Assembly: GCA_030037055.1 (NCBI GenBank)
Contig: JASHRZ010000339.1
Location: 1-5,162 of the forward strand
DNA length: 5,162 nucleotides
Direction of reading: 5' to 3'
Origin: Alphaproteobacteria bacterium
GTDB taxonomy: Bacteria > Pseudomonadota > Alphaproteobacteria > ATCC43930 > CGMCC-115725
Position 1 is the first letter of the stretch. Every line of letters starts with the position of its first letter. A program made the position numbers and the translations under genes. The notes under the pieces are model-generated. The model saw only the letters and a program-made list of their open reading frames with translations. It made no database searches and had not been told where the DNA came from. Positions 1 to 5,030 of the stretch are shown here, one piece after another.

Positions 1-412
1 TGCTGCCGAGCAGCAGTCCGGCCAAGCGTCCCCGGCCCCGTTTGCCCAGCACGATCACGCCAGCGTCATGTTCCTTGGCGAGCAGGAGGATCATCTCGGC
101 AGGTTCGCCCGTACGGAGCTCGGTATGGACGCGCCGCGCCCCTCTCGCCTGCGCGCGTGCCTTGGCCTTGGCCAAGATGTCGTTCGCGGCATCGGTGAGC
201 ACCTGGGACAAGGATGTGCTCTCGACCCTTATCGGCGCTCTGAGGTCGGTCGCGGGATGGGCAAGGCCGCCGCCTGCCAGGGCCGTCGACGATGCCGAAA
301 TCACATAAGTCAGAACAAGATCCACCATGAACTTGCTCGCCAACTCGGCCGCGAAATCAACTGCGCGGTCGGCGGTATCGGACCCATCCGTAGCAGCGAC
401 AATCTGGCGCAT
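1..412 (-). CDS. Universal stress protein, UspA family (C-terminus outside window)
   Basis: The minus frame from the ATG at 410-412 stays open to the left edge and gives 137 residues. It starts MRQIVAATDGSD, the usual first beta strand and nucleotide-binding Asp (D9) of a single-domain Usp. It ends with the ATP-binding pattern G-2x-G-9x-G-S (G123, G126, G136, S137), typical of ATP-binding UspA/UspFG-type members. Usp domains are usually about 140-150 residues, so only the last strand is missing. The start is fixed by an excellent Shine-Dalgarno sequence, AGGAGGAGG, five bases upstream. Usp proteins are cytoplasmic and help cells survive starvation, oxidative stress or low oxygen; the precise role here cannot be read. 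An FNR/FixK-like site about 110 bases upstream suggests oxygen control (inference). Codons such as GTT, GAT, CTT, ACT and TAT are more frequent at the start of the gene than in the neighbours. Family assignment is very secure. Confidence 0.93.
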   Translation of the reverse strand, partial: MRQIVAATDGSDTADRAVDFAAELASKFMVDLVLTYVISASSTALAGGGLAHPATDLRAPIRVESTSLSQVLTDAANDILAKAKARAQARGARRVHTELRTGEPAEMILLLAKEHDAGVIVLGKRGRGRLAGLLLGS

Positions 413-417
413 GTAAG

Positions 418-426
418 CCTCCTCCT
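418..426 (-). promoter_or_regulatory. Strong ribosome binding site of the usp gene
   Basis: On the minus strand the sequence AGGAGGAGG is followed by CTTAC and then ATG. This is a near-perfect anti-SD match with five-base spacing. It fixes the usp start at 412 and suggests high translation when the gene is transcribed. Confidence 0.8.
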
Positions 427-521
427 GCACGACCTTGATGCCTTAATCACTGGCAAGGCGTCGGGCGCTCGTCCGTCCGTCTCATCCAAGGCCATCAAGA
501 GGCCGGATGAAGCCGGGAGCT

Positions 522-535
522 TTGATCCAGGTCAA
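522..535 (-). promoter_or_regulatory. Putative FNR/FixK-type (Crp-Fnr family) binding site
   Basis: The plus strand reads TTGATCCAGGTCAA (TTGACCTGGATCAA on minus). It matches the FNR/FixK consensus TTGAT-N4-ATCAA at 9 of 10 defined positions. The site is centred about 116 bases upstream of the usp ATG. If it acts as a class II activator site at -41.5, transcription would start near 487 and leave a leader of about 75 bases. No convincing -10 hexamer is visible at the implied place, so only the operator-like sequence is supported. Usp genes are common members of FNR/FixK/ANR regulons, which makes the context fit. Confidence 0.5.
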
Positions 536-549
536 GAGTTCCCCGTTCC

Positions 550-580
550 TGCTGTCGCCGGCCGCTTGCGTGCGACAGCA
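550..580. repeat. Perfect 9-bp inverted repeat (stem-loop)
   Basis: TGCTGTCGC at 550-558 pairs exactly with GCGACAGCA at 572-580 around a 13-base GC-rich loop. It lies between the DapA-like gene and usp, just upstream of the FNR-like site as usp is read. No T-run follows on either strand, so it is not a classical intrinsic terminator. It could be a factor-dependent or weak terminator for the upstream operon, or a protein-binding palindrome. Confidence 0.5.
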
Positions 581-688
581 CTCATATGCAACCGATGACG
601 AGAAGGCCGCCGCGGTCACGCCTCGGCTTGCCGGCCAATCCATGGTTCCGAGGCGGTTGCCGCGACCATGCCGCATCGGGTGCGGATC

Positions 689-746
689 GGCCGGCTTCAG
701 CCCGCAAGCGGGCCTCGTCGTCGACGGGGGCCGCGCCGAAGCCGGC
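689..746 (-). terminator. Nested inverted repeats downstream of the DapA-like gene (possible terminator)
   Basis: GCCGGCTTC at 690-698 pairs with GAAGCCGGC at 738-746. Inside it, GCCCG at 700-704 pairs with CGGGC at 709-713 around a four-base loop. The structure begins about 18 bases beyond the TAA stop of the DapA-like gene on minus. That position suits transcription termination, but there is no U-tract, so an intrinsic terminator is not shown. Confidence 0.3.
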
Positions 747-763
747 TGCTATGACTCGACCCT

Positions 764-1726
764 TTACGCGGCGCGGCCAAAGGCGCCGGCCGTGGTGATG
801 CATGCCTGGGCGAGCGCCGCTTCGAGCCGGGCGATCTCGCTTGCGGGCAGCTTGACCAGCGGCGGCCGAACCACCGCGCGCTTCAAGCGGCCGAGCAGCA
901 CCAGCGCCTCCTTCATCCGGTTGTGCATGTCGAGGAAGGGCGGCGCGTAGAAGGCCTGAACGACGGGATAGATGCGATCGGCCAGCGCCTGCGCTTCCGC
1001 GAGGTCCTTGGCCTCGACCGCCTGCCACAGCGCCGCCTGAAGATCGGCGATGACGCTGCCGGCGCCCGACAGCAGGCCCTTGCAGCCCAGCACCAGCGAG
1101 CTCATCAGCCAGGCGCTGTGGCTGCTGAGCACGTTGACCGGGCGCGGCAGGCCCTGCAGCGTGCGGACATGGCGCTCATGCAACATGCCGTCATTGCACC
1201 AATCCTTGATCGCCCGGATGTTCGGCACCGCCTCGACCACGCGCAGCAGCGTCTCCAGCGGATATCCCAATCCGCTTGGCAGCGAATACTGGAAGAGGAT
1301 GAGCGGCAGGTCGGTGGCGTCGGCGATGTACGCGAAATGAGCAAGCGCCATCTCCGGCCGAAGCTGCCCGCCCATGCCCATGCTGCTGGGCGGGAACACC
1401 AGCAGCGCCGCGGCGCCCGCGCGCTGGGCGATGCGAGCAATCTCGGCGGCGGCGAGGCTGCCATCGGCATAGACCCCCGACACGACCGGCAGGCGGTCGC
1501 CCACCTCGTCGAGAGTGAGGTCAAGCACGCATCGCTGCTCCTCGAGGCTGCAGGCATGCACTTCGGAAGCATGCGCGTTAACGGTGATCGCGGCAAGGCC
1601 GCGCACTGAGGCGACGTCGCGCAGATGCTTGCGGTATTCCGCGGCGTCGATAGCGAGATCCTCGTCGAAAGGCAGCAGGCAGGCGGGAATGACCCCGGCG
1701 GGAACGAACTCGCGGAACCGGTTCAT
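764..1726 (-). CDS. DapA-superfamily (DHDPS/NAL) lyase-like protein of unknown substrate
   Basis: This encodes 320 residues, slightly longer than true dihydrodipicolinate synthases (about 292). The fold is a class I aldolase TIM barrel of the DapA/N-acetylneuraminate lyase family. These enzymes form a Schiff base between lysine and a 2-oxo acid, usually pyruvate. The lysine is visible as K174 in IRAIKDW. Other DapA active-site residues differ: the Thr-Thr pair is replaced near H52-A53, the Tyr of the ILYN motif is F145 in ILFQ, the Arg after it is absent and the Tyr-Tyr after TP is S114-S115. It is therefore unlikely to make dihydrodipicolinate for lysine synthesis. The ATG at 1724-1726 overlaps the TGA of the TPP-enzyme gene (ATGA), and AGGAGG lies six bases upstream, so translation is coupled. 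Family is secure; the reaction is unknown. A retro-aldol or dehydratase step on a 2-oxo acid is a reasonable guess. Longer in-frame extension upstream is a shadow of the TPP gene. Confidence 0.9.
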   Translation of the reverse strand: MNRFREFVPAGVIPACLLPFDEDLAIDAAEYRKHLRDVASVRGLAAITVNAHASEVHACSLEEQRCVLDLTLDEVGDRLPVVSGVYADGSLAAAEIARIAQRAGAAALLVFPPSSMGMGGQLRPEMALAHFAYIADATDLPLILFQYSLPSGLGYPLETLLRVVEAVPNIRAIKDWCNDGMLHERHVRTLQGLPRPVNVLSSHSAWLMSSLVLGCKGLLSGAGSVIADLQAALWQAVEAKDLAEAQALADRIYPVVQAFYAPPFLDMHNRMKEALVLLGRLKRAVVRPPLVKLPASEIARLEAALAQACITTAGAFGRAA

Positions 1727-3414
1727 GCGGGTCCTCCTCTTCTTCGGCGCTGCTGGGCGAGTGCCGCAGCGCGGATCTCGGACAGCGACTGGCGGATGGT
1801 AAGCGCCTCGGGATCGATGCGCAGCTCCAGGACGCCCGGCACGCCGGCGGCGCGAGCGCGCTCGAAGGCAGAAGCGAAATCCTCGGTGCGTTCGACCACC
1901 TCGCCATAAGCGCCATAGGCGCGCGCGAGCGCGGCGAAATCGGGATTGTGCAGGTCGCTGCCGATGACGCGGCCGGGGTAATGGCGCTCCTGATGCATGC
2001 GAATGGTGCCGTACATGCCATTGTTGACCAGCAGCACAATAATGCCGAGCCGGCGCTGCACCGCAGTGGCTAGCTCCTGCCCGGTCATCAGGAAATCGCC
2101 GTCGCCGGCGACGCAGATCACGGCGCGGTTGGGATGGACGATCTTCGCCGCCACCGCGGCCGGGAAGCCATAGCCCATGGAGCCGCTGGTCGGGGCGAGC
2201 TGCGAGCCGAAGCGGCGGTACTGGCGGAAGCGATGGACCCAGGTAGCGAAATTGCCGGCGCCGTTGGCGAAAATGGCGTCGGCCGGCAGATGCTCGTCGA
2301 GCCACAGCATGATCTCGCCCAGCTGCAGCGCGCCGGGCGAGCGCGGCGGCTTGCGGAAGGCGAGATAGTCCTGATGCGCCGCTTCAGTAGCCGCCGCCCA
2401 GAGCGGGTTCTCGACCGGCGGCAACGCCGCCGCTTCGCGCGCGAAGGCGCGAGGCGTCGCGTTGATCGGCAGCGCCGGCTGATAGACCCGGCCAAGCTCC
2501 TCGGGATCGGCATGGACATGCACCAGAGGCTGCTTCGGCGTTGGCAGGTTGAAAAGCGTGTAGCCGTCGGTGGTGATCTCGCCAAGCCGGGGGCCTACGG
2601 CAATCAGCAGATCCGAGTCCCTGATGCGCTGGGCGAGCTTCGGGTTGATGCCGATGCCGACATCGCCGGCATAGCAGGGATGCGTGTTGTCAAAGCGGTC
2701 CTGGCGGCGGAAGCCGCAGCCGACGGGGAGGCGGTTGGCGGCGGCGAAGCGCTCGATGGCGGCGACGCCGTCGGCGTCCCAGGCGCTGCCGCCAAGCAGG
2801 AGAAAGGGCCGCCGCGCCGTGCCGAGCAATTGCCGCAGCCGCGCCATCGCCGCCTCGCCGGGCCAGGTCTCGACCGGAACATAAGGCTGGGCGTCGGCGA
2901 CCTCCGCCTCCTCGGTCAGCATGTCCTCGGGCAGCGCCAGCACCACCGGCCCGGGGCGGCCGCCGGTGGCGGTGTGGAAGGCGCGGCTGAGGAATTCGGG
3001 GATGCGGTGGGGATCATCGATCTCGGCCACCCATTTGGCGAGTTGGCCGAACATGCGGCGGTAGTCGATCTCCTGGAACGCCTCGCGCTCCAGCGTCGCG
3101 CGCGAGACCTGGCCGATGAACAGGATGAGCGGCGTCGAATCCTGCATTGCCACATGCAGACCGGAGCTGGCATTGGTCGCGCCGGGACCCCGCGTCACCA
3201 TCACGATCCCGGGCTTGCCCGTGAGCTTGCCATAGGCATCCGCCATCATGGTCGCGCCGCCTTCCTGGCGGCAGGTGACTAGGCCGATCGAATTCGCATC
3301 GTAAAGCGCGTCGAGCACGGCGAGGTAGCTCTCGCCCGGCACGCAGAAGACCCTGTCGGCGCCGTGGATCTTGAGCTGATCGACCAGGATCTGTGCGCCA
3401 GTGCGGCGGTTCAT
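1723..3414 (-). CDS. Thiamine-diphosphate-dependent enzyme, acetolactate-synthase-like
   Basis: From the second ATG (3412-3414) the protein has 563 residues and all three domains of the acetolactate synthase/pyruvate oxidase family. The N-terminal pyrimidine-binding domain carries the catalytic Glu (E51 in CRQEGGA) and the GPGATN segment near 77-81. The central domain spans roughly 190-325. The C-terminal pyrophosphate domain has the metal/TPP motif G437-D-G to N464-N465. It should be cytoplasmic and cleave or join 2-oxo acids through TPP. After the NN pair the sequence runs GMYGTIRMHQE, so the Trp of the QW motif in genuine acetohydroxyacid synthases is missing, and no small regulatory subunit lies nearby. 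It is probably not the valine/isoleucine enzyme. An alternative ATG six bases upstream (3420) adds two residues; AGGAG is three bases from that ATG and nine from this one, and I prefer the latter. It is the first gene of a coupled pair with the DapA-like protein. Substrate unknown. Confidence 0.92.
   Translation of the reverse strand: MNRRTGAQILVDQLKIHGADRVFCVPGESYLAVLDALYDANSIGLVTCRQEGGATMMADAYGKLTGKPGIVMVTRGPGATNASSGLHVAMQDSTPLILFIGQVSRATLEREAFQEIDYRRMFGQLAKWVAEIDDPHRIPEFLSRAFHTATGGRPGPVVLALPEDMLTEEAEVADAQPYVPVETWPGEAAMARLRQLLGTARRPFLLLGGSAWDADGVAAIERFAAANRLPVGCGFRRQDRFDNTHPCYAGDVGIGINPKLAQRIRDSDLLIAVGPRLGEITTDGYTLFNLPTPKQPLVHVHADPEELGRVYQPALPINATPRAFAREAAALPPVENPLWAAATEAAHQDYLAFRKPPRSPGALQLGEIMLWLDEHLPADAIFANGAGNFATWVHRFRQYRRFGSQLAPTSGSMGYGFPAAVAAKIVHPNRAVICVAGDGDFLMTGQELATAVQRRLGIIVLLVNNGMYGTIRMHQERHYPGRVIGSDLHNPDFAALARAYGAYGEVVERTEDFASAFERARAAGVPGVLELRIDPEALTIRQSLSEIRAAALAQQRRRRGGPA
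1733..1738 (-). promoter_or_regulatory. Ribosome binding site of the DapA-like gene inside the TPP-enzyme gene
   Basis: AGGAGG on the minus strand lies six bases before the ATG at 1726 and within the last Arg-Gly codons of the TPP-enzyme gene. With the four-base ATGA overlap it decides the start and shows translational coupling. Confidence 0.75.
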
Positions 3415-3420
3415 GAGCAT

Positions 3421-3644
3421 CGTCTCCTGCCTTTGCCTACTGAGAGGTATTGGAGTTTGCCGCGGCCGGCAATCCCCTTCTCTGGAAGGCCGGAAGCGGC
3501 TGCTGCGACGCAAGCATCGCCCGCCGCGGCGCGTTCTCGCCTCGCGACCTCCGGGACCTCAACGATCGGCCTTTATCACAGGGAGTTAAGTTGCCAGCGG
3601 CGGCCGGCTCGGCGATCGTGGGACGATCGGGGTGCCGGAGGACT
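3421..3644. other. Divergent intergenic region between the TPP enzyme and lipoprotein genes
   Basis: These 224 bases must hold the promoter of the leftward TPP/DapA-like unit and probably that of the rightward genes. For the leftward unit the only candidate I find is TTGCCG, 17 bases, TACCTC close to the start, which is weak. Small hairpins lie at 3457-3472 (TTGCCG/CGGCAA), 3476-3489 (CCTTC/GAAGG) and 3613-3629. No gene is supported here. Confidence 0.5.
3613..3629 (+). repeat. Palindromic hairpin upstream of the lipoprotein gene
   Basis: CGATCGT and ACGATCG form a perfect 7-bp inverted repeat with a GGG loop, ending seven bases before the GGAGG ribosome binding site of the lipoprotein gene. 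It could be an operator for a dimeric regulator or an RNA hairpin near the ribosome site. Which, if either, cannot be decided. Confidence 0.4.
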
Positions 3645-3949
3645 ATGGGACGTACCGGGAAGGCACGGCTCGCAGCGGCGTCAGCACTATGCGCGCTGGC
3701 ATTGTCCGGTTGCGGCTGGTTCGAGACGCCGCCAGCGCCGGAGCGGGCGGCGCCGATCCGATCATCGCAGAGAGCCCGGTCGAGGCGGAGGCGGTCCTGA
3801 CCTGCGCTGCCATCGATAGCGAGCGGGCCGGCATCGCCCAAAGCCTGCAACGCCTCGGCGCATCGAACGAGGCTGCCGATCTCAGGACGCGCGATGCCGC
3901 GCTCGCCCGGATCGCCGGGTTAAAGGGCTGCTGGGCGGACACGCGCTAA
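3645..3949 (+). pseudogene. Small lipoprotein gene, apparently frameshifted
   Basis: From the ATG at 3645 the frame gives a clear lipoprotein signal: basic start MGRTGKAR, a hydrophobic Ala/Leu stretch and the lipobox LSGC with Cys23 as the lipidated residue, then a Pro-rich linker. GGAGG lies three bases upstream of the ATG. This frame soon turns into an Arg/Ser run and stops at 3798-3800. The sensible continuation (DPIIAESP, LTCAAIDSERAG, up to GCWADTR and TAA at 3947-3949) is in the next frame. Adding one base within the GC-rich stretch 3741-3755 joins them into about 101 residues with two later Cys that could form a disulfide. I therefore read this as one small envelope lipoprotein broken by a one-base loss or a sequence error. 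A single-frame alternative begins at GTG 3632 or ATG 3689 but has no signal peptide. Function is unknown. The SnoaL-like gene follows 68 bases later on the same strand. Confidence 0.6.
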
Positions 3950-4017
3950 ACACTGGCATCCCGCCCGCGGCTATTCCATCATCGCGCGACGACGCCCCGG
4001 AGAGGAGTGTCGCTGCG

Positions 4018-4401
4018 ATGACCGAGAGCGACGCGGTGCTCGCCGCAAACCTCGAATTCTACCGCGCCTTCACCGCGCGCGACTTCGAAGCCATGGATCG
4101 CCTCTGGGCGCGCAAGGTGGGCGTACTCTGCACTCATCCCGGCTGGGTCCCGATCGCCGGTCGCGGCGCGGTGATGGCGAGCTGGCACGGCATCCTCGCC
4201 AACCCCGATGCGCCTTTGGTGATGTGCCATGACGATGCCGCCTATCTCTATGGCGACATCGCCGTGGTGCTGTGCGAGGAGGAGCTTTCGGGCGGCCATC
4301 TGGCCGCCACCAACGTCTTCATCAAGGAGGACGGCGAGTGGCGGCTGATGCACCACCATGCGAGCCCGATCCTGATGCGCGAGACGCCGCGGGCGAATTA
4401 G
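4018..4401 (+). CDS. SnoaL-like / nuclear transport factor 2 family protein
   Basis: This encodes 127 residues, the usual size of a single SnoaL_3/DUF4440-type cone-shaped NTF2 fold. Family features in order are the N-terminal helix with EFYRAFTARDFEAMDRLW (residues 13-30), the CTHPGW segment at 38-43, the SWHGI helix near 55-59, and the C-terminal strands ATNVF (97-101) and EWRLMHHHASP (107-117). The fold makes a small hydrophobic pocket and is used by many enzymes and ligand binders. The short HPGW/HHHAS type occurs widely in proteobacteria without a proven reaction. No signal peptide or membrane segment is seen, so it should be cytoplasmic. AGGAG lies ten bases before the ATG. It may share a transcript with the preceding small lipoprotein gene, and converges on ndk across strong stem-loops. 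The family call is firm; the role is unknown. Confidence 0.88.
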   Translation: MTESDAVLAANLEFYRAFTARDFEAMDRLWARKVGVLCTHPGWVPIAGRGAVMASWHGILANPDAPLVMCHDDAAYLYGDIAVVLCEEELSGGHLAATNVFIKEDGEWRLMHHHASPILMRETPRAN

Positions 4402-4424
4402 GGGCAACCCGCACCGTGGCTTCC

Positions 4425-4443
4425 GCGCTTGCTGCGCAAGCGC
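4425..4443. terminator. Stem-loop between convergent genes (first of two)
   Basis: GCGCTTGC (4425-4432) and GCAAGCGC (4436-4443) form a perfect 8-bp stem with loop TGC, 24 bases after the stop of the SnoaL-like gene. There is no T-run, so it is either an atypical terminator common in GC-rich genomes or a simple RNA 3' end structure. It reads the same on both strands and could also serve ndk. Confidence 0.45.
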
Positions 4444-4448
4444 TGACG

Positions 4449-4517
4449 GACAACCCGTTCGATCGCGTTGCGATCGAACCCTCCGGGCCCAACCGCAGCG
4501 CGCCTGGCGGGGTTGTC
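4449..4517. terminator. Second stem-loop with enclosing inverted repeat, convergent gene ends
   Basis: GTTCGATCGC (4457-4466) and GCGATCGAAC (4470-4479) form a perfect 10-bp stem with a GTT loop. Directly next to it GACAACCC (4449-4456) can pair with GGGTTGTC (4510-4517), enclosing the hairpin. The SnoaL-like gene ends at 4401 and ndk ends at 4542 on the other strand, so a bidirectional terminator is the likely job. No U-tract is present on either side. Confidence 0.5.
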
Positions 4518-4541
4518 GCCAACGCATGCTGCGCGCTCGCG

Positions 4542-4964
4542 TCAGGGGCAGATCTCGGCTTCGGTGAAGAAGAAGGCAACCTCGGCCGCGGCGTTCTCCA
4601 CCGAGTCCGAGCCATGCACCGAATTGGCCTCGATCGATTCGGCGAAATCCCTGCGGATCGTCCCCGGCGCCGCGTCGGCGGGGTTGGTGGCGCCCATGAT
4701 CTCGCGGTTTAGGGCGACGGCATTTTCGCCCTCGAGCACCTGCACGACCACCGGCCCGGAAGTCATAAAATTGACGAGATCGCGGAAGAATGGCCGCTGG
4801 CGATGAACGGCATAGAACTGCTCGGCCTTCTCGCGCGAAAGAAGCAGCCGTTTCTGCGCGATAATGCGCAGGCCGCGCTCCTCGAGGCGGGCGTTGATCC
4901 TGCCGGTCAGGTTCCGACGCGTCGCGTCGGGCTTGATGATCGACAAGGTGCGTTCCACGGCCAT
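4542..4964 (-). CDS. ndk: Nucleoside diphosphate kinase
   Basis: This encodes 140 residues, the normal length for bacterial Ndk. It transfers the gamma phosphate of ATP to nucleoside diphosphates by a phospho-histidine intermediate and balances NTP and dNTP pools in the cytoplasm. The catalytic H117 sits in the signature NSVHGSDS (114-121). The N-terminal ERTLSIIKPDA with K11, the GATNPADAAPGTIR segment (91-104) and the R/N residues of the nucleotide site are all present. The chosen start, ATG at 4962-4964, gives the conserved MAVERTL beginning; the frame is open further upstream but that runs over holC's end. The Shine-Dalgarno is weak (GGGG about twelve bases away). A good promoter of its own lies at 5002-5030, and holC lies 62 bases upstream on the same strand. 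The gene looks intact and ordinary. Confidence 0.97.
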   Translation of the reverse strand: MAVERTLSIIKPDATRRNLTGRINARLEERGLRIIAQKRLLLSREKAEQFYAVHRQRPFFRDLVNFMTSGPVVVQVLEGENAVALNREIMGATNPADAAPGTIRRDFAESIEANSVHGSDSVENAAAEVAFFFTEAEICP

Positions 4965-5001
4965 AAGCGCATCAACCCCGCAGAGGGCGCAATTTCGCCG
5001 G

Positions 5002-5030
5002 CTTATAGCGGCGGCAGCGGCGGCGATCAA
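5002..5030 (-). promoter_or_regulatory. Sigma70-type promoter of ndk
   Basis: On the minus strand TTGATC (5030-5025) is followed after exactly 17 bases by TATAAG (5007-5002). This matches the consensus -35 at four and the -10 at five of six positions. Transcription would start near 4995, about 30 bases before the ndk ATG. The -35 hexamer contains the TGA stop codon of holC. The spacer is a GCC-rich repeat. Confidence 0.6.

Larger units (their letters stand above)
413..763. other. 351-base intergenic region without a convincing gene
   Basis: This gap separates the end of the DapA-like gene from the usp start, both on minus. It holds the usp ribosome binding site, the FNR-like site at 522-535 and a cluster of inverted repeats at 550-580, 671-685, 700-713 and 689-746. 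Open frames here, such as minus 482-676, have no recognisable domain and no good start signal. I see no tRNA or known riboswitch. Confidence 0.6.

Noticed and set aside
68..598. Plus-strand open frame of 176 codons opposite usp
   Set aside because: The opposite strand encodes a clear Usp with the ATP-binding motif. The plus frame has no recognisable features.
582..1028. Minus frame of 148 codons overlapping the end of the DapA-like gene and the gap
   Set aside because: The product is Arg/Ala/Gly-rich with no domain, and most of it overlaps a secure gene in another frame.
1727..2305. In-frame upstream extension of the DapA-like gene to 513 codons
   Set aside because: The extra 193 residues are Arg-rich shadow sequence within the TPP-enzyme gene. 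The ATG at 1726 has a fine ribosome site and matches the family start.
2134..3282. Long plus-strand open frame of 382 codons opposite the TPP-enzyme gene
   Set aside because: Its translation is a low-complexity Arg/Ala/Gly-rich product without domains, and it mirrors a clear TPP enzyme on the other strand. Long antisense frames are expected in GC-rich coding DNA.
1723..3414. Calling the TPP enzyme IlvB (acetohydroxyacid synthase)
   Set aside because: Overall similarity is clear but the QW motif after the NN pair is replaced by RMHQ, there is no IlvN-like gene and the neighbour is a DapA-like lyase. The substrate is left open.
3735..3760. Programmed -1 ribosomal frameshift in the lipoprotein gene
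   Set aside because: No slippery heptamer of the X-XXY-YYZ type is visible at the junction, so a mutation or sequence error is simpler.
4457..4480. tRNA-like T-arm sequence (GGTTCGATC on minus)
   Set aside because: There is no anticodon arm, acceptor stem or CCA end around it. It is one arm of the 10-bp hairpin.
3979..4527. Minus frame of 182 codons opposite the SnoaL-like gene
   Set aside because: It runs across the stem-loops and the SnoaL-like gene, with no family resemblance and His/Arg-rich shadow composition.
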